This document shows positions 6,253-15,244 of a stretch of 64,000 nucleotides of DNA, piece by piece. This DNA is from an uncultured Mollicutes bacterium (lineage in GTDB: Bacteria > Bacillota_I > Bacilli_A > RFN20 > CAG-826). Every line of letters starts with the position of its first letter. Positions within the stretch are counted from its first letter, which is position 1. The stretch is from contig UQFQ01000009.1 in NCBI GenBank assembly GCA_900540395.1, positions 1 through 64,000 of the forward strand. The letters are read 5' to 3'. Under the pieces are notes generated by a model. The model ran no database searches and was not told where the DNA came from. It saw only the letters and a program-made list of their open reading frames with translations. The position numbers were made by a program, and so were the translations under genes.

Positions 6253-7893
6253 ATGAAAGATTTAAATATTGAGATTAAAAATGCCTTAAAAGAAAGCGTT
6301 AAAAAAGCATTTGATTATGAGGCAAATGAAGAAATATTGGTTGAAATACCAAAAGAAAAAACTCATGGTGATTATGCTAGTAGTACTGCTATGAAACTTG
6401 CTCGCTCACTTCATAAAGCACCTCTTGAAATTGCTAAAACTTTAAAACCTGTTTTAGAAGATTTTTCCTTTATTGAAAAGGTTGAAATTGCTGGACCTGG
6501 ATTTTTAAATTTCTATGTTAAAAAAGAGAATTTAACCGCAATTTTGCACGATATTTTAACAAAAAATGATAAATATGGATCAAGTGATTTTGGAAACAAA
6601 GAGAAAATCATGGTTGAATATGTTAGTGCAAATCCAACTGGTGATTTACATTTAGGACACGCTAGAGGGGCTGCTTATGGTGACACTTTAACTCGTATTT
6701 TATCTTTTGTTGGTTATGATGTTTTAAGAGAATATTATGTTAACGATGCTGGTAACCAAATTGAAGTCTTAGGCAATTCTTTATATGAAAGATATAGAGA
6801 AGCTTTAGGATTAGATTTCAATTTAGAAGCAATTGGTTATCAAGGAAAAGATGTTAAAGAACTTGCTAAAAAGATTGCTAAAGATGATGGCTCGAAGTGG
6901 GTTGATGATAATAGTGAAACTAGAAAAGATTACTTTAAAGACATTGGAATCAAGCTTGAGTTAGATAAGATTAAAAAAGATTTAGATTTATATAGAGTTC
7001 ATTTTGATCATTATCAAAGTGAAAGAAATTTATATAAAGATGGGAAAGTTAAAAACGCTTTAGATGATTTAAAGAAGAGCCCATATTATTATGAAAAAGA
7101 TGGAGCAACTTGGTTAAAAACTACTGAATTTGGAGATGATAAAGATAGAGTTCTTATTAAAAGTGATGGAACTTATACATATTTCACCCCAGATATTGCT
7201 TATCACAAGGATAAATTTGATAGAGGATATACCAAACTTGTAGATATTTTAGGTGCTGACCACTATGGCTATATTGCTAGATTAAAAGCTGGCATTAAAA
7301 TATTAGGTTATGATCCTGACAATTTAGAAGTTAAGATGATTCAAATTGTTCGTCTTATGGAAAATGGCGAAGAAGTTAAGATGTCTAAAAGAACAGGCAA
7401 TGCGGTAACAATTCGTGAACTCTGTGAAGATGTTGGAGTTGATGTTGCTCGTTATTTCTTCATATCTAAACCTATTATTTCGCATTTAGATTTTGACTTA
7501 AACTTAGCTAGAAACCAATCAAACGAAAACCCTGTTTATTATATTCAATATGCTTTTGCTAGAATGTCTTCAATTTTAAGAAAATCTTCTGATTTTAAAG
7601 TTAAAGAAAGTTATCCTTTACTTAAAGATCAAAAAGAAATTGAACTTATTAAACACCTTGGTGAACTTAAAAATGTTTTAATTGATATTGCTAAAGTAAA
7701 AGAAGTTAATATTTTATGTAATTATGCTTATAAACTTGCTCAATTATTCCATTCATACTATAACGATACAAAGGTAATTGATGAAGAAAATAAAGAAGTT
7801 ACAAAAGAAAGATTAGCTCTTGTTAAAGCAAGTTCGATTGTTTTAAAAACAGTTTTAACTTTACTTGGCTGTGAAGCAAAGGAGTCAATGTAA
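6253..7893 (+). CDS. argS: Arginyl-tRNA synthetase
   Basis: The enzyme charges tRNA-Arg with arginine using ATP. The N-terminal additional domain (residues ~1-110) includes I-P-K-E-K-T-H-G-D-Y-A. The class I HIGH-like signature is seen as N-P-T-G-D-L-H-L-G-H-A-R-G-A at ~residue 128, and the KMSKS-like site as V-K-M-S-K-R-T-G-N. The helical DALR anticodon domain forms the C-terminus. I start at ATG 6253 after a GAGGT site (6243-6247); an in-frame TTG at 6232 would add seven residues. It is first in an argS-purB-purA-glyA run, with purB starting three bases after its stop. Confidence 0.96.
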   Translation: MKDLNIEIKNALKESVKKAFDYEANEEILVEIPKEKTHGDYASSTAMKLARSLHKAPLEIAKTLKPVLEDFSFIEKVEIAGPGFLNFYVKKENLTAILHDILTKNDKYGSSDFGNKEKIMVEYVSANPTGDLHLGHARGAAYGDTLTRILSFVGYDVLREYYVNDAGNQIEVLGNSLYERYREALGLDFNLEAIGYQGKDVKELAKKIAKDDGSKWVDDNSETRKDYFKDIGIKLELDKIKKDLDLYRVHFDHYQSERNLYKDGKVKNALDDLKKSPYYYEKDGATWLKTTEFGDDKDRVLIKSDGTYTYFTPDIAYHKDKFDRGYTKLVDILGADHYGYIARLKAGIKILGYDPDNLEVKMIQIVRLMENGEEVKMSKRTGNAVTIRELCEDVGVDVARYFFISKPIISHLDFDLNLARNQSNENPVYYIQYAFARMSSILRKSSDFKVKESYPLLKDQKEIELIKHLGELKNVLIDIAKVKEVNILCNYAYKLAQLFHSYYNDTKVIDEENKEVTKERLALVKASSIVLKTVLTLLGCEAKESM

Positions 7894-7895
7894 AA

Positions 7896-9194
7896 ATGAT
7901 TGATCGCTACGCTATTAAAGAAATAGAAGAGATATTTTCTTTAAAAAATCGATATGAGACTTTCTTAAAGGTTGAATTAAGTGTTTTAAAAGCTTACGTA
8001 AAACTTGGGATTGTTCCTGAAAGTGACTATCTAAAAATTAAAGAAAAAGCAAAAGTAGATGTTGATAAAATCAACGAACTTGAAAAAGAAACTAAACATG
8101 ACGTTATTGCCTTTACTCGTTCTTTATCTTTAGAGCTTGGCGAAGAGAAAAAGTGGATTCACTATAATTTAACTTCAACCGATGTAGTTGATACTTCTTT
8201 AAGCTATAACATTAAAGAAAGTAATGAAATCATACTTTCATCATTAATGGAACTTAAAGAAACATTAAATAATCTTGCAAAAAAATATGAGTATACTCCT
8301 ATTATTGGTAGAACTCATGGAATTCATGGAGAAGTTACTTCTTTTGGCTTAAAGTGGGCTTTATTTTTAGATGAACTAAATCGAGATATTGATCGATTGA
8401 ATTACGAAAGAAAGAATGTCGAAGTAGCAAAAATTAGTGGGACAGTTGGAAATTTTGCTAACCTTCCTTATGAAGTTGAAGAATATGTTGCTGAAGATTT
8501 AAATCTTTATCGTCCAGCAATTTCTACTCAAGTTTTAAGCCGTGACCGACTTGCGGGATACGTTAATGTTTTAGCTTTAATAGCTTCTCTTTTTGAAAAA
8601 ATCGCCACAGAAATAAGACATTTATCAAGAACTGAAGTTAATGAAGTTAATGAATACTTCTCAAAAAATCAAAAAGGAAGTTCAGCAATGCCACATAAAA
8701 GAAACCCAGTTGGCTCTGAAAATATTTGTGGACTTTCGCGAATTATTAAATCTAGCCAAATCATAGCTTTAGAAAATAATATTTTATGGCATGAAAGAGA
8801 TATCTCTCATTCTTCTAATGAAAGAATTTATCTTCCTGATGATATTAATTTAGTTATATATTTAGCAAGAAGACTTAATAATATTTTGAGAAATATAGTT
8901 GTTCATGAAGACAAAATGAAAGAAGATATTTTTTCAACTTTTGGAGTTATCTTTTCTGGTAGAGTTATGAACTACATTATTGAAAAAAACGAAGTCAGTA
9001 GAGAAGAAATATACGATTATATTCAAGCTTTAGCTTTTAAAGCTATGGAAACAAGAACTCAACTTAAAGATTTAATTTTAAAAGATTCTTACTTAATGAA
9101 ATATTTATCACTTGATGAAGTTAATGAGTTATTCTCATATGAATATGTATTTAAAAACGTTGATAAGATTTATAAGAAGGTAGGTGTTAAATAA
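7896..9194 (+). CDS. purB: Adenylosuccinate lyase
   Basis: It cleaves SAICAR and adenylosuccinate in purine synthesis. The fumarase/lyase signature S-S-A-M-P-H-K-R-N-P lies near residue 262, with the flexible-loop serine. The substrate-binding stretches Y-N-L-T-S-T-D-V-V-D-T and G-R-T-H-G-I-H are present. Length (432) is normal. An AAGGAG site at the end of argS serves this ATG, and the stop TAA shares one base with purA's ATG, so translation is coupled. No other de novo purine gene is in the window, so salvage use is plausible. Confidence 0.96.
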   Translation: MIDRYAIKEIEEIFSLKNRYETFLKVELSVLKAYVKLGIVPESDYLKIKEKAKVDVDKINELEKETKHDVIAFTRSLSLELGEEKKWIHYNLTSTDVVDTSLSYNIKESNEIILSSLMELKETLNNLAKKYEYTPIIGRTHGIHGEVTSFGLKWALFLDELNRDIDRLNYERKNVEVAKISGTVGNFANLPYEVEEYVAEDLNLYRPAISTQVLSRDRLAGYVNVLALIASLFEKIATEIRHLSRTEVNEVNEYFSKNQKGSSAMPHKRNPVGSENICGLSRIIKSSQIIALENNILWHERDISHSSNERIYLPDDINLVIYLARRLNNILRNIVVHEDKMKEDIFSTFGVIFSGRVMNYIIEKNEVSREEIYDYIQALAFKAMETRTQLKDLILKDSYLMKYLSLDEVNELFSYEYVFKNVDKIYKKVGVK

Positions 9195-10471
9195 TGAGAT
9201 CAATTGTTGTTGTTGGCAGTCAATGGGGAGATGAAGGAAAAGGCAAAGTTACCAATTTTTATTCATCTCATGCGGACATTGTTGTTCGTTATCAAGGCGG
9301 AAATAACGCTGGACATACTGTTAAGTTTGATGGAAAAGAGTTCCATCTTCAAACCATTCCTAGTGGTATTTTTAATGAAAAAACTTTAAATATCCTTGGA
9401 AATGGCATGGTTATTAATCCAATTAGCCTTTATTCTGAGATGAAGACTTTAATAGATAATGGCTTTAAATTAAACAATATGGTCATATCTAGTCGTGCTA
9501 ATGTTGATTTAAATTATCATCTTGAACTTGATGGACTTAAAGAAGCTCATTTAAAAGATAAAAAAATTGGTACAACAAAAAAAGGTATTGGACCTTCCTA
9601 CACTGATAAAATTTCCCGTGATGGAATTAGATTTTGTGATTTTATTGATGAAGATTTTCCAAAGATTTATGAAGAACATTTAAAAGAAAAAAATGAAGAA
9701 ATTGCTCGTTATGGCGGTAAGCAAATTGATTTAAAATCTTCACTCGAAGAATATTCAAAACTTGCTGAATTTTTACGCCCTTATGTTAAAGAAACAGTTT
9801 CTATCTTAGCTAAAGCTAAAAAAGAGAACAAAAAGATTCTTTTTGAAGGTGCTCAAGGAACAATGCTTGATATTGATTTTGGTACCTATCCTTATGTTTC
9901 TAGTTCTAACTCTTCAGCTGGAGGAGCAATTACTGGAAGCGGAGTTGGAATTGGCTATATTGAAGGTGTAGTTGGCATTGTTAAAGCTTACACTACTCGA
10001 GTTGGTGAAGGACCTTTTGTTACTGAATTATTTAACGATTTAGCTCATAACATTAGAGAAAAAGCTCATGAATATGGAGTCGTTACTCATAGACCTAGAA
10101 GAATTGGTTATCTTGACTTAAATCAACTTAGATATTCACGTAATGTTAATGGATTTAGTTACTTTGCTTTAATGCTTCTTGATATTTTATCTGGAATTGA
10201 TGAACTTAAAGTTTGTACTCGTTATGAACTTGATGGAAAAATCATTGATTATGTTCCTGCCAGTTTAAAAGAAACATATAGATGTAAACCAGTTTATGTA
10301 ACTCTTCCTGGTTGGAAAGAAGATATCTCTAAAGTTAGAGATTATAAAGACTTACCAGAAAATGCCAAAAAATACATTGAATTTATCGAAAAAGAAATCG
10401 ATGCTAAAGCTTGCTTAATTTCTGTTGGTCCAGATCATAATGAAACAATAATTAGAGAAGATATTTTTTAG
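9194..10471 (+). CDS. purA: Adenylosuccinate synthetase
   Basis: It joins IMP and aspartate with GTP to give adenylosuccinate, the step before PurB in AMP formation. The start carries the family motif Q-W-G-D-E-G-K-G-K-V with the catalytic Asp and His partners (G-N-N-A-G-H-T). Also seen are G-I-G-P-S-Y-T-D-K, F-E-G-A-Q-G-T-M-L-D-I-D-F-G-T-Y-P and the substrate loop T-R-V-G-E-G-P-F. At 425 residues it is full length. It overlaps purB by one base and precedes glyA by ten, supporting one operon. Confidence 0.97.
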   Translation: MRSIVVVGSQWGDEGKGKVTNFYSSHADIVVRYQGGNNAGHTVKFDGKEFHLQTIPSGIFNEKTLNILGNGMVINPISLYSEMKTLIDNGFKLNNMVISSRANVDLNYHLELDGLKEAHLKDKKIGTTKKGIGPSYTDKISRDGIRFCDFIDEDFPKIYEEHLKEKNEEIARYGGKQIDLKSSLEEYSKLAEFLRPYVKETVSILAKAKKENKKILFEGAQGTMLDIDFGTYPYVSSSNSSAGGAITGSGVGIGYIEGVVGIVKAYTTRVGEGPFVTELFNDLAHNIREKAHEYGVVTHRPRRIGYLDLNQLRYSRNVNGFSYFALMLLDILSGIDELKVCTRYELDGKIIDYVPASLKETYRCKPVYVTLPGWKEDISKVRDYKDLPENAKKYIEFIEKEIDAKACLISVGPDHNETIIREDIF

Positions 10472-10481
10472 GAGAACGACA

Positions 10482-11699
10482 TTGGAAAAAGATAATCTTT
10501 TATTTTCTTATTTAAACGAAGAAACTATTCGACAAAATGAAGGCATTGAATTAATTGCTAGTGAAAATTTTGCTAGTAAACATGTTCGTGCTTTATGTGG
10601 TTCGATTTTAACTAATAAGTATGCTGAAGGCTTTCCAGGCAAAAGATATTATGGTGGTTGTAAACATATTGATGAAATTGAAAATCGAGCAATTGAACTT
10701 GTAACAAAATTATTTGATTGTAAATATGCTTGTGTTCAACCTCATTCAGGAACACAAGCTAATATGATTGCTTATTATGCTTTATTAAATACTGGTGATA
10801 AGATTCTTTCTTTATCTCTTGATGAAGGAGGACACCTTTCACATGGATCAAAAGTAAGTTTTTCATCTCATTACTATAATATTGATTTTTATCATTTGGG
10901 AAGTGATGGAAGAATTGATTATGAAGCTTTAAGAAAGAAAGCTCTTGAATATAAACCAAATTTAATCCTTGCTGGTTTTAGTGCTTATCCTTTTGAAATT
11001 GATTATCAAAAGATTAAAGAAGTTGCTAAAGAAGTCGGGGCTTATTTTATGGTTGATATGGCTCATATTGCTGGGCTTATTGCAGCTCATGAACTTACAA
11101 ATCCTTTAAAATATGCTGATATTGTTACATCAACCACTCATAAAACTTTAAGAGGACCAAGAGGTGGGATCGTCTTAACAAACGATGAAGAAATCATCAA
11201 AAAAGTTAATAAGGCTTGTTTCCCTGCTCTTCAAGGCGGACCACTTGAAAATATCATTGGAGCAAAAGCTGAATGTTTTTATGAAGCTTTGCAACCTGAA
11301 TATCAAGAATATATTAGACAGGTAAAACGTAACACAAAAGCTTGTGCGGATGAATTTAAAAGACTTGGTGATTTAAATAGCGGAACAGAAAATCATCTAT
11401 TCCTTTTAAATACTAAAGTTAGCTTTAATTTAACTGGAAAAGAAGCTCAAGAGAAACTTGAAGAAATTGGAATTACCTTAAATAAAAATATGCTCCCAAA
11501 CGATACAGAAAAGCCAAGTGTTACTAGTGGAGTAAGAATTGGCTTTGCTGCTGTGACAACAAGAGGAGCTAGTGAAAGTGATGCTATTATGATTGCTCGT
11601 ATTATTGATGGGTATTTAAAAGGTAATACAACTAAAGAAGAAGCAATCGTTTCTGTGAAAAAATTAACAAGTGCGTGGAAAAAAATTGAGGAAATTTAA
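10482..11699 (+). CDS. glyA: Serine hydroxymethyltransferase
   Basis: This PLP enzyme converts serine and tetrahydrofolate to glycine and 5,10-methylene-THF. Visible hallmarks are E-L-I-A-S-E-N-F, Y-A-E-G-F-P-G-K-R-Y-Y-G-G, Q-P-H-S-G-T-Q-A-N and the PLP-lysine site T-S-T-T-H-K-T-L-R-G-P-R-G-G near residue 220. Length is 405. The start is TTG at 10482, after an AGGAGA site in the purA stop region; no ATG fits the family N-terminus. It is the last gene of the run, ending at the hairpin terminator at 11762. Its folate product links it to the purine genes before it. Confidence 0.96.
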   Translation: MEKDNLLFSYLNEETIRQNEGIELIASENFASKHVRALCGSILTNKYAEGFPGKRYYGGCKHIDEIENRAIELVTKLFDCKYACVQPHSGTQANMIAYYALLNTGDKILSLSLDEGGHLSHGSKVSFSSHYYNIDFYHLGSDGRIDYEALRKKALEYKPNLILAGFSAYPFEIDYQKIKEVAKEVGAYFMVDMAHIAGLIAAHELTNPLKYADIVTSTTHKTLRGPRGGIVLTNDEEIIKKVNKACFPALQGGPLENIIGAKAECFYEALQPEYQEYIRQVKRNTKACADEFKRLGDLNSGTENHLFLLNTKVSFNLTGKEAQEKLEEIGITLNKNMLPNDTEKPSVTSGVRIGFAAVTTRGASESDAIMIARIIDGYLKGNTTKEEAIVSVKKLTSAWKKIEEI

Positions 11700-11761
11700 A
11701 CGAAAAATTTGAAGATTTTCACAAAAATTTGAGTAAAAAACTTATATTTTTAAAATTTAGA

Positions 11762-11788
11762 AAAGTGCGATAACCATCGCATTTTTTC
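11762..11788 (+). terminator. Terminator after glyA
   Basis: TGCGAT, loop AACC, ATCGCA, then six Ts. The core CGATAACCATCG recurs in the tRNA-Cys terminator at 19022-19045. Confidence 0.85.
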
Positions 11789-11887
11789 TTTATTTGATTT
11801 CGTTAGTTTTCACAAAATTTAAGATTTTTAAAAATTTTTATTGTAATTTAATTTAATTAAGAATATATTTTTATCGTTTCAAAAGCG

Positions 11888-11908
11888 TTGAAAGAACTTT
11901 ACTTTCAA
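11888..11908 (+). promoter_or_regulatory. Inverted repeat in the leader of the polyamine transporter operon
   Basis: TTGAAAG and CTTTCAA flank a 7-base spacer just before the GGGGG ribosome binding site of potA. It could be an operator or a hairpin in the mRNA leader. No regulator is known. Confidence 0.4.
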
Positions 11909-11926
11909 TAAAATGGGGGTTTCTCA

Positions 11927-13600
11927 ATGGAAAACAACTATATTATTGAACTTAAAAATGTTAGTAAAATCTTCGATGACGATACTATCGCCGTTGATGA
12001 TTTCAACCTTTACGTTAGAAAAGGTGAGTTTATTACATTTTTAGGTCCTTCCGGTTGCGGAAAATCTACAACTTTAAGGATGATTGCAGGATTTGAATTT
12101 CCTTCAAAAGGTGAAATTTTATTAAACGGTAGAGACATTTCGAATTTACCACCTAATAAAAGACCAATTAATATGGTATTTCAAAGATATGCACTTTTCC
12201 CACATTTAGATGTTTATGATAACATCGCTTTCGGTCTTAAACTTAAAAGAATACCAACTCCAAAAAAGGATAAAGATGGTAATCCAGTTTTAAAGATTGA
12301 CTACAAAAAGATTAGAGAACTTAAAAGAGAATATTCTCTTATTAAGAAAAACAAACATCTTGAACCAGACGTCAAAGAAAGCAAACTTAAAGATCTCGAA
12401 GACAAGATTCAAAAAATTAAATCAACTCCAACCCAAAGTTATTCTTATGTAAAACTTTCAAGTAAGGAGATTGATGCTAAAGTTGCTCGTGCTTTAAAGA
12501 TAGTTGATCTTGAAGCTCTTGAAGATAGGGATATCTCTACTTTAAGTGGTGGACAACAACAAAGAGTCGCAATTGCTAGAGCTATTGTTAATGAACCAGA
12601 AATCTTACTTTTAGATGAACCTTTAGGTGCTCTTGATTTAAAGATGAGAAAAGATATGCAACTTGAACTTAAAGAGATGCATCAAAAATTAGGTATTACC
12701 TTTATCTATGTTACTCACGATCAAGAAGAAGCTTTAACAATGAGTGATACAATCGTTGTTATGAAAGATGGTGTTATTCAACAAATCGGCACACCAAAAA
12801 TGATTTATGATGAACCAAAGAATGCCTTTGTTGCTGACTTTATTGGTGAATCAAATATTTATAATGGAACAATGATTGGAGATAAGAAAGTTAGATTCTT
12901 GGATTATAACTTTACTTGTCTTGACGAATATCCATTGAATGAAAAAATCGATGTAGTAGTACGTCCTGAAGACATTCACTTTGTAAAAGAAAGTGAAGCT
13001 ATGATTAAGGGAAATATTGTTAATAAGATTTTTAAAGGCGTTAATTATCAATATACTATTATGATTGGTAAAAACGAACTTATGGTTAAAAGCACCGCTA
13101 GTTATGAAGTTGGAGCAACTGCCTATTTAGCAATTGATCCAGATGGAATTCACATCATGAAGAAAGACTTTACAACAAACGTCTATACTGATGCATGGAT
13201 TAATAAAAACAACGAAGTTATGATTGATGAAAATCCATTTGCATGCGATATAACTCAACTTGTCAGCGGTTCAACTCTTGATGAAGAAGGCAATGTTGTT
13301 TCTAAAGATGGCAAACACAAATATAACTTTAATGATGCAGATGTTGTAGCTGAAATTGCTCTTGATAAAATTGATGTTATTGATGATATTGAAAGCGAAG
13401 ATTGTGAAGTAGTTGGAGAAATTGTTGATTCAATCTATGTTGGCGATCACTATCGTTATATTGTAAGAACAGAAAATGAAGAAGACTTTGTTTTTGTTTC
13501 TCCATATAGCTATAACTTAAATGATAAAGTTGGACTTGCCGTCAAAAAAGAAGACATTAAATTACGTCTTAAAAAAGAGGTAAGTGAATATGAGATTTAG
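11927..13600 (+). CDS. potA: Spermidine/putrescine ABC transporter ATPase, enlarged
   Basis: The ATPase that powers polyamine uptake. Walker A G-P-S-G-C-G-K-S-T is at ~40-48, the Q-loop V-F-Q-R-Y-A-L-F-P-H at ~84, signature L-S-G-G-Q-Q-Q-R at ~206 and Walker B I-L-L-L-D-E-P at ~226. At 557 residues it is much longer than the usual ~370. A Lys-rich helical insert of about 70 residues (110-180) separates the Q-loop from the signature, and the C-terminus carries two TOBE-like blocks with an acidic stretch between them. Similar inserts occur in Mollicute PotA. It leads the potABCD operon and overlaps potB. Confidence 0.93.
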   Translation: MENNYIIELKNVSKIFDDDTIAVDDFNLYVRKGEFITFLGPSGCGKSTTLRMIAGFEFPSKGEILLNGRDISNLPPNKRPINMVFQRYALFPHLDVYDNIAFGLKLKRIPTPKKDKDGNPVLKIDYKKIRELKREYSLIKKNKHLEPDVKESKLKDLEDKIQKIKSTPTQSYSYVKLSSKEIDAKVARALKIVDLEALEDRDISTLSGGQQQRVAIARAIVNEPEILLLDEPLGALDLKMRKDMQLELKEMHQKLGITFIYVTHDQEEALTMSDTIVVMKDGVIQQIGTPKMIYDEPKNAFVADFIGESNIYNGTMIGDKKVRFLDYNFTCLDEYPLNEKIDVVVRPEDIHFVKESEAMIKGNIVNKIFKGVNYQYTIMIGKNELMVKSTASYEVGATAYLAIDPDGIHIMKKDFTTNVYTDAWINKNNEVMIDENPFACDITQLVSGSTLDEEGNVVSKDGKHKYNFNDADVVAEIALDKIDVIDDIESEDCEVVGEIVDSIYVGDHYRYIVRTENEEDFVFVSPYSYNLNDKVGLAVKKEDIKLRLKKEVSEYEI

Positions 13601-14387
13601 ATTTCAAAGAAAATATCTTTGTATACCATATTTTCTTTTCTTAATCTTATTTGTCATTATTCCAATCTTCTTTATTGTTTATTATGCATTTACTGATGGA
13701 ACTGGTAATTTCTCTTTTGATTCATTAGTTGAGTTTTTTACCACAACAAATAAGATTAATGTTTTAGTACAATCTTTATTATTTTCCACGTTAAACACCA
13801 TTATTTGTTTAGTAATTGGCTATCCAATTGCCTACATTTTATCTAACAAAAAGTTTAATTCTAATTATATTATTGTTCTTCTTTTTGTTATGCCAATGTG
13901 GATTAACTTCGTTTTAAGAACTGGTGCAACAAGAGACGTTTTAACTTGGCTTGGAATAAATGGTGGAACAAGTCCTTATACAGCAACCATGATTGGTCTT
14001 GTATATAACTATCTTCCATTTGTTATTCTTCCTTTATATACCACCATGCTTAAACTTGATAAGTCTCAAATCGAAGCTGCAATTGATTTAGGTTGTAATC
14101 GTGTTCAAGTCTTTACAAAATCTATTATTCCTCAATCAATTCCAGGAGTAGTTGCAGCAGCTCAAATGGTCTTTATGCCAACTATGTCAAGCTATGTTAT
14201 TCCAGAAACTTTATCTGAAGGTAAAATTGTTTTATTTGGCAATTCTATCTATTTAGGATTTGCTAATAATCAATGGAATTCTTCTTCTTTCATGGCTGTA
14301 ATTATGCTCTTAATTATAGGAATAACCATGCTAATCACGCGTAATTTTACAGAAAAAGATGATACAAAGGAGGAGGCAGAATGGTAA
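13590..14387 (+). CDS. potB: Spermidine/putrescine ABC transporter permease
   Basis: About six membrane helices, with the BPD permease (EAA) motif Q-I-E-A-A-I-D-L-G-C-N ahead of the last two helices, the site that contacts PotA. ATG at 13590 lies after GAGGT (13577-13581); GTG at 13584 is also open. The gene starts inside the end of potA and overlaps potC by seven bases, so the four subunits are translated together. R-T-G-A-T-R-D near residue 110 is the typical PotB loop. Confidence 0.93.
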   Translation: MRFRFQRKYLCIPYFLFLILFVIIPIFFIVYYAFTDGTGNFSFDSLVEFFTTTNKINVLVQSLLFSTLNTIICLVIGYPIAYILSNKKFNSNYIIVLLFVMPMWINFVLRTGATRDVLTWLGINGGTSPYTATMIGLVYNYLPFVILPLYTTMLKLDKSQIEAAIDLGCNRVQVFTKSIIPQSIPGVVAAAQMVFMPTMSSYVIPETLSEGKIVLFGNSIYLGFANNQWNSSSFMAVIMLLIIGITMLITRNFTEKDDTKEEAEW

Positions 14388-15241
14388 AAAAAGTTTTAGC
14401 TTATAGCTACGTTTATTTAATTTTACTATTAATGTATGTTCCTATTTTAGTCCTTATTGTATTCTCTTTTACAAATGCAACTTATATTGGAACATGGAAT
14501 GGTTTCTCTTTTGATTTATATGCGGCTTTATTTGAAAGCGAAGAAATCATGGTGGCCATTGGCAATACTGTAATTATTGCAATAATTAGTGCTGTTTGTT
14601 CAACAATATTAGGTACTTTAGGTGCTGTTGGCGGACATTATTTAAAAAGAAAAGGCAGAGCAGTTTTAGAAAACATTAACCAAATCCCCGTTGTTAATGC
14701 TGAAATTGTTATGGCTCTTTCTCTTGTTGTTATGTTTGTTTTCATTGGCAATATGATTTTTGCTGGTCAAAACTTATTCTCATTTTGGACCTTACTTGCT
14801 GGTCATATAGTTATTAGCGCTCCATTTGTTTATTTAAATGTTAAGCCAAAACTTTTACAAATGGATCCATCTTTATATGAAGCCGCTTTAGATTTAGGCT
14901 GTGCACCTCGTCAAGCTTTATATAAAGTCGTTTTACCAGAAATTCTTCCAGGTATTTTTAGTGGCTTTATGCTTGCAATCACCTTATCTTTAGATGATTT
15001 CATTGTTACAGCCTTTACTAGAGGAAGTGGTTTATTAAGTGGCGCAAATAACATTGAAACTATTTCAACTCTTGTTCAAGCCAAGATAAAAAAGGGACCA
15101 ATTCCACCTGAAATGAGAGCTCTTACGACAATTATCTTCTTAATTGTTTTACTTGTTGTTATTGGTATCACAATTTATAGAAATAAAGGCAGTCGATATA
15201 AAAATTTACTAAGAAAAAGAATTAGAGAAAGGAAGGATTAA
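14381..15241 (+). CDS. potC: Spermidine/putrescine ABC transporter permease
   Basis: A six-helix permease that pairs with PotB. The first helix is followed by the PotC-type F-S-F-T-N-A-T-Y. The EAA loop reads L-Y-E-A-A-L-D-L-G-C-A. The segment L-S-L-D-D-F-I-V-T-A-F is the conserved PotC hallmark near residue 205. An AAGGAGG site lies within the end of potB. The C-terminus is basic and cytoplasmic (RKRIRERKD). Three bases separate it from potD. Confidence 0.94.
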   Translation: MVKKVLAYSYVYLILLLMYVPILVLIVFSFTNATYIGTWNGFSFDLYAALFESEEIMVAIGNTVIIAIISAVCSTILGTLGAVGGHYLKRKGRAVLENINQIPVVNAEIVMALSLVVMFVFIGNMIFAGQNLFSFWTLLAGHIVISAPFVYLNVKPKLLQMDPSLYEAALDLGCAPRQALYKVVLPEILPGIFSGFMLAITLSLDDFIVTAFTRGSGLLSGANNIETISTLVQAKIKKGPIPPEMRALTTIIFLIVLLVVIGITIYRNKGSRYKNLLRKRIRERKD

Positions 15242-15244
15242 AAT